From: Halobacteriovoraceae bacterium
GTDB lineage: Bacteria > Bdellovibrionota > Bacteriovoracia > Bacteriovoracales > Bacteriovoracaceae
Direction: 5' to 3'
Assembly (NCBI GenBank): GCA_018663815.1
Contig: JABJPQ010000358.1
Span: forward strand, 1-5,404
Length of the DNA stretch: 5,404 nucleotides
The position numbers and the translations under genes are program-made. The notes below the pieces were generated by a model. The model was not told the origin of the DNA. It did not search any database and was given only the letters and a program-made list of their open reading frames with translations. Positions 1 through 5,001 of this stretch are shown here, in pieces. Numbering within the stretch: the stretch's first letter is position 1; each line of letters begins with the position of its first letter.

Positions 1-168
1 GGAAAGACACTCTATTTATCAAAAATATTCAAATGGTATGGTGATGATTTTAAGCAAAAGTATGGTGGATATCAGAAGTTTGTCATTAAGACCCTTAGAT
101 TGCCAAACAAGGTGTATCCTGTTGAATTTAATGAATATAACTGGAGCTTAAACCAAGTAAGTTATTAA
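1..168 (+). CDS. DUF547-type protein, C-terminal fragment (5' end outside window)
   Basis: Frame 1 is open from the first base to a TAA at 166-168, giving the last 55 residues of a protein that begins upstream of the window. Two motifs are visible: YLSKIFKWYGDDF near the start of the fragment and EYNWSLN close to the stop. Both match what I know of the end of DUF547 proteins (an aromatic IFKWY..DF helix, then a strand ending Y(D/N)WSLN). DUF547 proteins are widespread, often exported in bacteria, and have no settled biochemical function. No start, signal peptide or catalytic residue can be checked from this fragment. The next gene on the same strand starts 59 bases later, so co-transcription is possible, and no terminator hairpin is evident between them. 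The family call rests on motif memory over a short stretch. Confidence 0.7.
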   Translation, partial: GKTLYLSKIFKWYGDDFKQKYGGYQKFVIKTLRLPNKVYPVEFNEYNWSLNQVSY

Positions 169-227
169 AAAGACAATATCAAAACAAAAAGCCTCAAGTA
201 TATTTCAAAAGTATCCGATAAACTTTT

Positions 228-1598
228 ATGAGAATTTTACTACTTTTATCAATATTTCTGTCCTCTATTAGTTACGCAAATAAATGCCAGACTCCCAAGT
301 ATTTAAACAAACCAACTGACCTACGCTCTAAGTTTGGTCCGATTAGAGAGCAGGGTGATATGGGTTGGTGTTATGCCTATTCAGGTGCTGACTTATTAGG
401 ATTTTACGCTAAAGAGCATAATAAATTAATTAACCCTACAAAAAGGGAGACCCAAATATCTGCAGTCCATATGGCCAATACAAATAACACAAATAATGAA
501 AGAAAAATCAGAGAAAAAAATGACATGAACTTTCAGTACAAATTTACAGAGCCTGAGGGTGGGCATACTGATGATGCCATAAATAGCCTCTTAGACAATG
601 GCTATTGTTTAGAAAAGGATGCTTTATCTGAAAAATTTAATTTCAAAAGTGGTAATTGTTTTGGATTTAAAGCAAGGTGTAGCCTAAAGTCTATCATAAA
701 AACTATTAATCAATATAAAATATTCAAAACAAACAAGTGTGAAGCTATAAATGCAGCAAGAGCTTTGTCAGTAAATGTGCCTATGAAACAAATTATCTCA
801 GCTCTAAAAAATGCGACAGATGTAAATGCGTTTAACGATGTTGTCGCTGGGATATGCACACCCAAAAAATTATCTTTACCTAACAAAAAAGCTTACGCAC
901 ATCACTTAAATCCATTTAACTCTCACGTTTTCTTACAAATCATTGATGATAAGCTTGCAAAAGGTGAACCAACTGAAGTTGGCTTCGAAGTTGGTGAACT
1001 CTTAAATAATAAAGCAAAATATAACCACACATCCGTTGTTGTTGGAAAAAAATACAACTGTAAAACGCATAAGTTTGATTATATATTAAGAAACTCATGG
1101 GGAAGCTCATGTGCTCCTTACTATAAAAGCAATTCAAATAACTACAAAAAAGTGAATCGCTGTCGATCAAAATTATCCCAAAAATATACCAGTGTTTTTC
1201 AAATTAATAATCTTGAAAAGCGCTTAGCAAAAGCTATAAATGAGGGAAAAAAGAGATCTATTAAAGTAAGAACAAAACTATTAAAGCAATCCAAAAGAAA
1301 AGCTAAACTAAGTGATATACAGTTTAACTTACAATATAAAAAATGCCTAGATGATAATCGAACAGCTAAGCTCTTAAACCCCAAATTAAGGTGTGAGGGC
1401 GGTCATATTATCGTCCCGCCGGAAGAGCTAAAAAGAACAATTAAAAGTATTACCTATATTTCCGATAAAAAATATCATCAAAAACAAAACACACGATTTA
1501 ATAAAGCCCTCGACTTTGGTGAGAAAAACCCTGGGTATTATTATGATGAAGAAGGTGAAGAAGATTACGATGAAGAGGATATTGACTATGGTCTATAA
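228..1598 (+). CDS. Secreted papain-like (C1 family) cysteine protease with C-terminal extension
   Basis: This 456-residue protein has a signal peptide (residues 1-17; leucine-rich core, likely cut after SYA), so it is probably exported to the periplasm or outside the cell. The papain-fold signature is complete: oxyanion-hole Gln42 and nucleophile Cys48 in EQGDMGWCYAYS, general base His267 in YNHTSVVVG, and Asn289 in RNSWG. The Cys-to-His distance is 219 residues, against about 134 in papain, so the domain carries a long insertion. Only about 25 residues lie between the signal cleavage site and Gln42, so there is no room for a classical inhibitory propeptide. After about residue 330 comes an extension: a Lys/Arg-rich stretch (about 339-360), then a Glu/Asp/Tyr-rich acidic tail (438-454). 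It has twelve cysteines including Cys48. An in-frame TAA at 219-221 rules out a start upstream of the ATG at 228, although no clear Shine-Dalgarno precedes it. The substrate is unknown. The downstream small secreted gene overlaps its end. Confidence 0.85.
   Translation: MRILLLLSIFLSSISYANKCQTPKYLNKPTDLRSKFGPIREQGDMGWCYAYSGADLLGFYAKEHNKLINPTKRETQISAVHMANTNNTNNERKIREKNDMNFQYKFTEPEGGHTDDAINSLLDNGYCLEKDALSEKFNFKSGNCFGFKARCSLKSIIKTINQYKIFKTNKCEAINAARALSVNVPMKQIISALKNATDVNAFNDVVAGICTPKKLSLPNKKAYAHHLNPFNSHVFLQIIDDKLAKGEPTEVGFEVGELLNNKAKYNHTSVVVGKKYNCKTHKFDYILRNSWGSSCAPYYKSNSNNYKKVNRCRSKLSQKYTSVFQINNLEKRLAKAINEGKKRSIKVRTKLLKQSKRKAKLSDIQFNLQYKKCLDDNRTAKLLNPKLRCEGGHIIVPPEELKRTIKSITYISDKKYHQKQNTRFNKALDFGEKNPGYYYDEEGEEDYDEEDIDYGL
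1573..1578 (+). promoter_or_regulatory. Shine-Dalgarno inside the protease tail, supporting the start at 1588
   Basis: AAGAGG lies 9 bases before ATG 1588 and within the codons for the acidic tail of the upstream protease. It favours 1588 over the in-frame ATG at 1570 and the in-frame TTG at 1516, which have weaker upstream purine matches. The overlap suggests translational coupling. Confidence 0.5.
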
Positions 1599-1998
1599 AG
1601 CTTTACTATTAACTTTTGTATTTTCGTTACCAAGTGTGCATGCTAAAGAAAATACTTGTGTCACTGATGGAAAAATTAAATACTTCATTTCGGCTCATGA
1701 AGAAAAACAAATCATTGGCTCTTATTGTTTTAATCAAAAAAAGAAGACCATTCTAACTCAAAGATGTATGTACGGTGACGAATGTACTCTATCAAAAAAA
1801 GTAAACCAAAAGGTAGCGTTAAAACTTGATTCTTTTTCTAACCCTCTCTACAAAGCTTGCCAAGTGCTGGGCGGAAAACCTTACAAGGCAAACTTCTCTC
1901 ATCATAAGAAATGGACCACATTTAAAATCTGTCTTTTTCCAGATGAATCTTTGATTGACCTAGACAGTCTGTATCGTAAAAATCAAATAGATTTTTAA
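1588..1998 (+). CDS. Small secreted six-cysteine protein with DUF333-like C-terminal half
   Basis: This 136-residue protein begins with a clear signal peptide (MVYKALLLTFVFSLPSVHA, cut after residue 19). The mature protein of about 117 residues has six cysteines (24, 47, 60, 66, 91, 115), an even number compatible with three disulfides in an oxidising compartment. Residues 85-130 show NPLYKAC, then GG at 95-96, then ICLFPDES at 114-121. The spacing resembles DUF333, where NP....C...GG is followed by ..C.FPDGS; this is a motif-level resemblance, not a confirmed hit. The ATG at 1570 would add MKRILT and also gives a plausible signal peptide. I prefer 1588 because of the AAGAGG 9 bases upstream. 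The gene overlaps the protease stop by 11 bases in another frame, so the two are very likely co-expressed. It ends tail-to-tail with speD, sharing four bases. Its function is unknown; a partner or inhibitor of the protease is only a hypothesis. Confidence 0.75.
   Translation: MVYKALLLTFVFSLPSVHAKENTCVTDGKIKYFISAHEEKQIIGSYCFNQKKKTILTQRCMYGDECTLSKKVNQKVALKLDSFSNPLYKACQVLGGKPYKANFSHHKKWTTFKICLFPDESLIDLDSLYRKNQIDF
1977..1997. terminator. Weak AT-rich stem-loop over the convergent stop codons
   Basis: TAAAAATC (1977-1984) and GATTTTTA (1990-1997) form a perfect 8-bp stem around the 5-base loop AAATA. The U-rich 3' arm exists on both strands, and the stem covers the stop codons of both converging genes. 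With a single GC pair it is a weak hairpin, so a bidirectional terminator is plausible but not certain. Confidence 0.35.
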
Positions 1999-2771
1999 GA
2001 GAGATGATAAACTTCTCGCATCTCTTCATACAAAGCGAGCATCTTGTCCTTAATTTGAGGATGATCTATGTCTTTTTGATGATAAACAAAACGCTCAGGT
2101 CCCATTTTTTTTAACATTAACTTAGTCTGCCAAATATTATCTCGTGGCATATTTAAATCAGAGTGATACTCAAACATAGCTAGGATTTCAGGATCAATAA
2201 AATCTTGAATCGAATTAAAATACTCATCATTATATATCTTTTTACCATTTTCTAATCTGGTATAACCTCGCACAACATAATCAATATAAACAACATCACA
2301 CTCAAAAGATTTAAAAAGATGATTTATCGCCTTAAGCGGAATGATGTCACCACAAGTAGCAATGTCAAAATCAACCCGATAAGTACAAACTCCATTGGGA
2401 GCAGAAGCATCGGGATAAGTATGACTGGTGAGATGAGATTTGGTTAAATGAGATTTTACGGAACTTCCATGGGATACCGATTCCCATTTTCCTCCCTGAG
2501 CATCGCTCATAAGAGTCATCGTACTCGCACCAACAGGGTCGTAATCCATCTTTGACTCATTAATAATATCTGAGTCAATTATTTCACAAATTTCTCGTGA
2601 GATTTTTAAAATTTTCTCTGACGAATATTTTTCATTAATCCAATTGATATACTCTTCTTTTTGTTTATCATCAAAAGTAATACAAAAATCATACAGATTA
2701 AAAGAAAGAATTTTTGTTAAATTATTAAACCCGGAAAGTTTAATTTTTTCTGCAGATGTGATAAATCCCAT
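1995..2771 (-). CDS. speD: S-adenosylmethionine decarboxylase proenzyme (bacterial, E. coli-type)
   Basis: This cytosolic enzyme decarboxylates S-adenosylmethionine to the aminopropyl donor for spermidine synthesis. The 258-residue sequence aligns along its length with my memory of E. coli SpeD (264 residues): KLSGFNNLTKILSFNLYD at the N-terminus, DYDPVGAS near 77-83, YVVRGYTR near 165-172, FNSIQDF near 185-191 and EEMREVY near the end. The self-cleavage site is Lys111-Ser112 in TKSHLTSHTYPD. Ser112 should become the pyruvoyl cofactor of the alpha chain and residues 1-111 the beta chain. His117 and Cys140 (IATCGDI), which act in processing and catalysis, are at the same numbers as in E. coli. 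An odd feature is that KSHLT occurs twice in tandem at 106-115. The ATG has a GAGGA ribosome site (2779-2783) 7 bases upstream. No speE is adjacent, unlike in E. coli. Immediately upstream is the mdh terminator hairpin, so the source of transcription is unclear. Confidence 0.95.
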   Translation of the reverse strand: MGFITSAEKIKLSGFNNLTKILSFNLYDFCITFDDKQKEEYINWINEKYSSEKILKISREICEIIDSDIINESKMDYDPVGASTMTLMSDAQGGKWESVSHGSSVKSHLTKSHLTSHTYPDASAPNGVCTYRVDFDIATCGDIIPLKAINHLFKSFECDVVYIDYVVRGYTRLENGKKIYNDEYFNSIQDFIDPEILAMFEYHSDLNMPRDNIWQTKLMLKKMGPERFVYHQKDIDHPQIKDKMLALYEEMREVYHLS

Positions 2772-2786
2772 AGTAAATTCCTCACT

Positions 2787-2819
2787 AAAAAGGGGAAGCT
2801 ATAAACCTCCCCTTTTTTT
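2787..2819 (-). terminator. Strong intrinsic terminator between mdh and speD
   Basis: Read on the - strand, AAAAAGGGGAGG (2817-2806) pairs with CTTCCCCTTTTT (2798-2787) as a 12-bp stem including one G-U pair, around the loop TTTATAG. It lies 24-57 bases past the mdh stop and carries five U residues in the 3' arm, so it fits an mdh terminator. On the + strand the G-U becomes an A-C mismatch (10 continuous pairs) but the T-run is seven, so it may also stop antisense transcripts. The hairpin ends 3 bases before the speD Shine-Dalgarno and may instead, or also, control speD. Confidence 0.8.
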
Positions 2820-2843
2820 ATCTATTCAATAAAGTTTTTTAAT

Positions 2844-3830
2844 TTAAATAAGCCCTAGTTCTTTAACCGTATCTCGCTCTGATTTCAATTCAGTTAATGT
2901 CGTCTTAAACTTATCTGTACCAAAGTCATTATGGGTTTGACCTTCTACGACAGTAAGTTTCCCATTATCAACTCGACAAGGAAAAGAGAACACTAGTCCT
3001 TCATCTACTCCATACTGACCATTTGAAGCTAAACAAAGTGAAAATGTTTCACCTTTTGGAGTGTCGTGAGTAAGACTATAAACACCTTGAACACAAGCAT
3101 TCGCCGCTGAAGCTGCAGAAGAAGCTCCTCTGGCTTTAATAATTGCTGCTCCTCTTTTTTGAACAGTTGAAATAAACTCACCTTTTAACCATGCTTCATC
3201 TGTAATAACTTCTGCGGCAGATTTACCACCAATTTTTGTATTATAAAAGTCAGGGTATTGAGTTGCTGAGTGATTTCCCCAGATCGTCATATTTGTAACT
3301 TCTGTAATGTCGACACCTGCTTTTTGAGCTAACTGAGTTTTTGCTCTTTTCTCATCCAAAGTGGTCATCGCAAAAAATCTATCTTTAGGAAGACCTGAGT
3401 TTTCCATTGCAATTAAACAATTTGTATTACAAGGATTTCCAACCACAAATAAACGACAATCATCCGCTCCATGTGCGGCCATCGCCTTTCCAAGTGGTCC
3501 AAAAATTCCACCATTAACTTTTAAAAGATCTGCTCTTTCCATCCCATCTTTTCTAGGTACTGCGCCAATAGCTAAAATCCAGTTAGCGTCCTTAAATGCC
3601 ACTTCCATTTTATCTGTGCAAACAATATTTTTTAATAAAGGAAATGCACAATCATCTAACTCCATTTTCACACCTTCTAAGGCACCCAAAGCTTGTGGGA
3701 GTTCTAATAATTGAAGTTCAACTTCTGTATCTGTTCCAAACATTTGTCCTGAAGCAATTCTAAATAAGATTGCATAACCAATCTGTCCAGCAGGACCTGT
3801 AATTGCAACTTTAACTCTTTTTGTGGCCAT
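2844..3830 (-). CDS. mdh: Malate dehydrogenase (NAD-dependent)
   Basis: This TCA-cycle enzyme interconverts malate and oxaloacetate with NAD in the cytosol. The 328 residues match the usual length of the bacterial MDH branch that resembles eukaryotic cytosolic MDH. The N-terminal Rossmann fold shows TGPAGQIGY with glycines at 12, 15 and 18. Glu43 ends the second strand ([13 protein letters not shown]), as expected for NAD rather than NADP. The mobile loop [15 protein letters not shown] supplies Arg93 and Arg99, the malate-type substrate arginines. GNPCNTN (131-137) contacts the cofactor and substrate. Asp159 and Arg162 in TTLDEKRAK, with His187 in [11 protein letters not shown], form the proton relay and substrate site. 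The ATG at 3830 has AAGGAG (3837-3842) 6 bases upstream and a sigma70-like promoter before it. The gene is divergent from the unknown gene at 3974 and ends 24 bases before a strong terminator, so it looks monocistronic. No unusual residue or truncation was seen. Confidence 0.96.
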   Translation of the reverse strand: MATKRVKVAITGPAGQIGYAILFRIASGQMFGTDTEVELQLLELPQALGALEGVKMELDDCAFPLLKNIVCTDKMEVAFKDANWILAIGAVPRKDGMERADLLKVNGGIFGPLGKAMAAHGADDCRLFVVGNPCNTNCLIAMENSGLPKDRFFAMTTLDEKRAKTQLAQKAGVDITEVTNMTIWGNHSATQYPDFYNTKIGGKSAAEVITDEAWLKGEFISTVQKRGAAIIKARGASSAASAANACVQGVYSLTHDTPKGETFSLCLASNGQYGVDEGLVFSFPCRVDNGKLTVVEGQTHNDFGTDKFKTTLTELKSERDTVKELGLI

Positions 3831-3868
3831 TTTTAACTCCTTAAGTCGTTAACATAAAATATGTGCTC

Positions 3869-3897
3869 ATTATAAAAGATTTGCTTTCATGAGTAAA
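3869..3897 (-). promoter_or_regulatory. sigma70-like promoter of mdh
   Basis: On the - strand, a perfect -10 TATAAT (3869-3874) follows a -35 TTTACT (3892-3897, 4 of 6 consensus bases) at the ideal 17-bp spacing. The expected start is near 3862, giving a leader of about 31 bases that includes the AAGGAG site of mdh. Confidence 0.75.
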
Positions 3898-3911
3898 TAC
3901 GGCAATCTGCA

Positions 3912-3940
3912 TGGACAACAAATATAAATCATCTTATGAT
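3912..3940 (+). promoter_or_regulatory. sigma70-like promoter of the gene starting at 3974
   Basis: TGGACA (3912-3917, 5 of 6) and TATGAT (3935-3940, 5 of 6) are spaced by exactly 17 bases. The expected start near 3947 gives a leader of about 27 bases ending at ATG 3974. The element lies inside the longer reading frame that begins with ATG 3911, which argues that the ATG at 3911 is not the start. Its -35 is 14 bases from the divergent mdh -35, so the two promoters could share regulation. Confidence 0.65.
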
Positions 3941-3958
3941 GTCTCATATAAACAAATG

Positions 3959-3964
3959 AAGGAG
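3959..3964 (+). promoter_or_regulatory. Shine-Dalgarno that fixes the start at 3974
   Basis: AAGGAG lies 9 bases before ATG 3974 and is the same core as the mdh ribosome site. The alternative ATG codons at 3911 and 3956 lack any purine-rich site at a useful distance. Confidence 0.7.
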
Positions 3965-3973
3965 CAAAGTGTC

Positions 3974-4501
3974 ATGAACGATACTAGCAAAGCACCAAGT
4001 CGAAATTCCAAAAATAATTCTAATCAAGGTACTAATCGCAACCGTAGACCAAATAATCGACGACCTAATGGAAATAATAAGAATAGAAGACCGAAGAGTT
4101 TAACTCCGGCCAGACTATTACAAAAATATGATAATTTACTTGAGCAGTACCTTTTGGCCAGAAAGAAATTCTTTGAAACGAGAGGGCGAATTAAAAACAA
4201 ACAACTAGGTAAAGTTGAAAAGAATTACCAATTATGCCTTAAAAACCTAAGAACATTTGAAGCAAATTTAAAAGACTGGCAAAAAGAAACTTTGGCCGGA
4301 AAAATAAATGCTTATCCCGATGATAGGCAATACACTAAAGAGCATGACATTGAACCAATAGGCGATGAAGTTTCTTTTGTTGGTGAGTTTGAAGATCCAC
4401 ACTTATTAACTACTCAGAAAGCCGAAGACTGGTCACAAGACACAGAAGAGTCATCAGGCACTATAGATGACTATAATGCCTACAAAGGTATTTCAGCTTA
4501 A
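3974..4501 (+). CDS. Unrecognised protein: Asn/Arg/Pro-rich disordered N-terminus, helical middle, acidic tail
   Basis: I do not recognise this 175-residue protein. Residues 1-40 are low-complexity Asn/Arg/Pro/Gly/Ser sequence with three NRRP units (23-26, 28-31, 37-40), strongly basic and probably disordered; such segments often bind RNA or DNA in other proteins. Residues 43-105 look like two amphipathic helices with a coiled-coil flavour (LTPARLLQKYDNLLEQYLL, then a basic KNKQLGKVEKNY stretch, then LKNLRTFEANLKDWQKE). Residues 115-175 are acidic and Ser/Thr-rich. There is no signal peptide or membrane segment, so it is likely cytoplasmic. The start at 3974 is chosen because of the AAGGAG 9 bases upstream and the promoter inside the longer frame from 3911. 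The NRRP units use different codons (for example CGT AGA, CGA CGA, AGA AGA), so the repeat appears kept at protein level. It stands alone, divergent from mdh and convergent with the XRE gene one base away. Confidence 0.75.
   Translation: MNDTSKAPSRNSKNNSNQGTNRNRRPNNRRPNGNNKNRRPKSLTPARLLQKYDNLLEQYLLARKKFFETRGRIKNKQLGKVEKNYQLCLKNLRTFEANLKDWQKETLAGKINAYPDDRQYTKEHDIEPIGDEVSFVGEFEDPHLLTTQKAEDWSQDTEESSGTIDDYNAYKGISA
4475..4492 (+). terminator. Possible weak terminator stem-loop at the gene end
   Basis: AATGCCT (4475-4481) and AGGTATT (4486-4492) can form a 7-bp stem with one G-U pair around ACAA, just before the TAA at 4499-4501. The U-run that follows is poor and interrupted, so this is a weak candidate. 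Nothing better was seen at this convergent junction. Confidence 0.2.
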
Positions 4502-4502
4502 T

Positions 4503-4877
4503 TTAAGAATTTGAAGACATTTTAAAGGTATTAGAAGAATTATATTCACCCACTGCAGCAACAGTGTTTTCTTGCGAGTTATTGCTCGTTGGTAGCGTTT
4601 GAATATCAGCATTTTTATCAAGCTTTAAATAATTATTTAGAGTTGCATCATGATCAGCTAAAATGGCATCTTTTAGCTCTTGAGCATCAACATCAAGCAC
4701 ATCAGAAACACGTGAAAGCATCTTCAGAGGTATATTACAAAGTGCTCTTTCCACATTGCTAATAAACTGACCGTTCTTATAACCTAATAGGTGCGATAAC
4801 TCTGATTGAGAGTAAGCTTTAGGGTGTTGTAATCTTTTGGTGCGAATTAAAGTAGCAATGCTTTTAAAACAACGCAT
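4503..4877 (-). CDS. XRE/Cro-type helix-turn-helix transcriptional regulator
   Basis: This 124-residue protein has an N-terminal lambda-repressor-like HTH domain. Helix 1 is at about 4-14 (FKSIATLIRTK). Helix 2 is at 24-31 (QSELSHLL). The recognition helix is at about 36-44 (GQFISNVER, the typical XRE (x)ISN.E pattern). It is followed by CNIPLKMLSRVSDVL (47-61), the usual fourth helix, and DAQELKDAIL. Residues from about 86 are Asn/Ser/Thr-rich with no domain I recognise; this may be a linker or partner-binding tail. An in-frame TTG at 4943 would add 22 residues, but ATG 4877 has AGGAG 5 bases upstream and begins exactly at the domain, so I choose it. The gene is divergent from xth, with a palindrome and a direct repeat in the shared region that could be its operator. 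Autoregulation is inferred from that position. Its target genes are unknown. Confidence 0.88.
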   Translation of the reverse strand: MRCFKSIATLIRTKRLQHPKAYSQSELSHLLGYKNGQFISNVERALCNIPLKMLSRVSDVLDVDAQELKDAILADHDATLNNYLKLDKNADIQTLPTSNNSQENTVAAVGEYNSSNTFKMSSNS

Positions 4878-4882
4878 GGAAT

Positions 4883-4887
4883 CTCCT
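4883..4887 (-). promoter_or_regulatory. Shine-Dalgarno of the XRE regulator, fixing the start at 4877
   Basis: On the - strand AGGAG lies 5 bases before ATG 4877. The upstream in-frame TTG at 4943 is preceded by a T-rich run with no ribosome site, so the shorter protein is the better call. Confidence 0.7.
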
Positions 4888-4892
4888 ACTGA

Positions 4893-4902
4893 ACTTATAA
4901 GT
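4893..4902. promoter_or_regulatory. Perfect 10-bp palindrome ACTTATAAGT, candidate operator
   Basis: ACTTATAAGT is its own reverse complement and sits between the putative -10 of the XRE gene and its ribosome site. XRE proteins usually bind short dyads as dimers, and many repress their own promoter. Ten-base AT-rich palindromes also occur by chance, so the call rests mainly on position. Confidence 0.35.
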
Positions 4903-4904
4903 GT

Positions 4905-4920
4905 TAAACATAATAAACAT
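4905..4920. repeat. Direct repeat TAAACAT x2 at 9-base period over the XRE promoter
   Basis: TAAACAT occurs at 4905-4911 and 4914-4920. The pair overlaps the likely -10 of the XRE gene (4910-4915 on the - strand) and could be a protein-binding site. The sequence is AT-rich, so chance is possible. Confidence 0.35.
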
Positions 4921-4937
4921 TTTTTTCGGAATGTCTT
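4910..4937 (-). promoter_or_regulatory. Putative promoter of the XRE regulator
   Basis: On the - strand, TATTAT (4910-4915, 5 of 6) follows AAGACA (4932-4937, 4 of 6) with a 16-bp spacer. This would give a transcript start near 4903, at the edge of the ACTTATAAGT palindrome. Confidence 0.45.
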
Positions 4938-4996
4938 TAACAATCTTGAAAAAAACTATAAAACTATACTGCCAAAGAAATTGAAAAATTAATATG

Positions 4997-5001
4997 AGAG
5001 G
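4997..5001 (+). promoter_or_regulatory. Shine-Dalgarno supporting a TTG start for xth
   Basis: AGAGG lies 6 bases before TTG 5008. The nearby ATG at 4994 is in another frame and reaches a stop within six codons, so TTG is the only start that matches the expected N-terminus of exonuclease III. Confidence 0.75.

Noticed and set aside
169..227. Possible promoter before the protease, with TATATT at 199-204
   Set aside because: No -35 box lies at a useful distance; read-through from the upstream DUF547 gene is equally likely.
940..1384. Two open frames on the - strand (940-1170 and 1199-1384) opposite the protease gene
   Set aside because: They lie wholly antisense to a gene with a complete active site, have no recognisable domain and no convincing ribosome site, and look like by-products of AT-rich coding sequence.
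1516..1587. TTG-initiated extension of the small secreted protein, adding 24 residues
   Set aside because: It would place a lysine-rich stretch before a complete signal peptide and deepen the overlap with the protease; ATG 1588 (or 1570) fits an exported protein better.
2644..2832. Open frame on the + strand opposite the 5' end of speD
   Set aside because: It is antisense to a well-conserved enzyme and runs through the terminator hairpin; the translation resembles no protein family.
3361..3714. 117-codon open frame on the + strand inside mdh
   Set aside because: It is antisense to a conserved part of malate dehydrogenase, with no independent coding or initiation signal.
3928..3940. Inverted repeat ATCAT-CTT-ATGAT over the -10 of the promoter at 3912-3940
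   Set aside because: The arms are only 5 bases and one half is largely the -10 itself; it is too short and AT-rich to call an operator without comparison.
4878..4943. TTG-initiated 22-residue extension of the XRE regulator
   Set aside because: It has no ribosome site and runs through the likely promoter and the palindrome; ATG 4877 has AGGAG at a good distance and begins at the domain edge.
4937..4970. xth promoter boxes TTAACA, TTGAAA, TATAAA and TATACT
   Set aside because: The individual hexamers look good, but no pair has a spacing of 16-18 bases (13, 14 and 22 seen), so no complete promoter can be supported.
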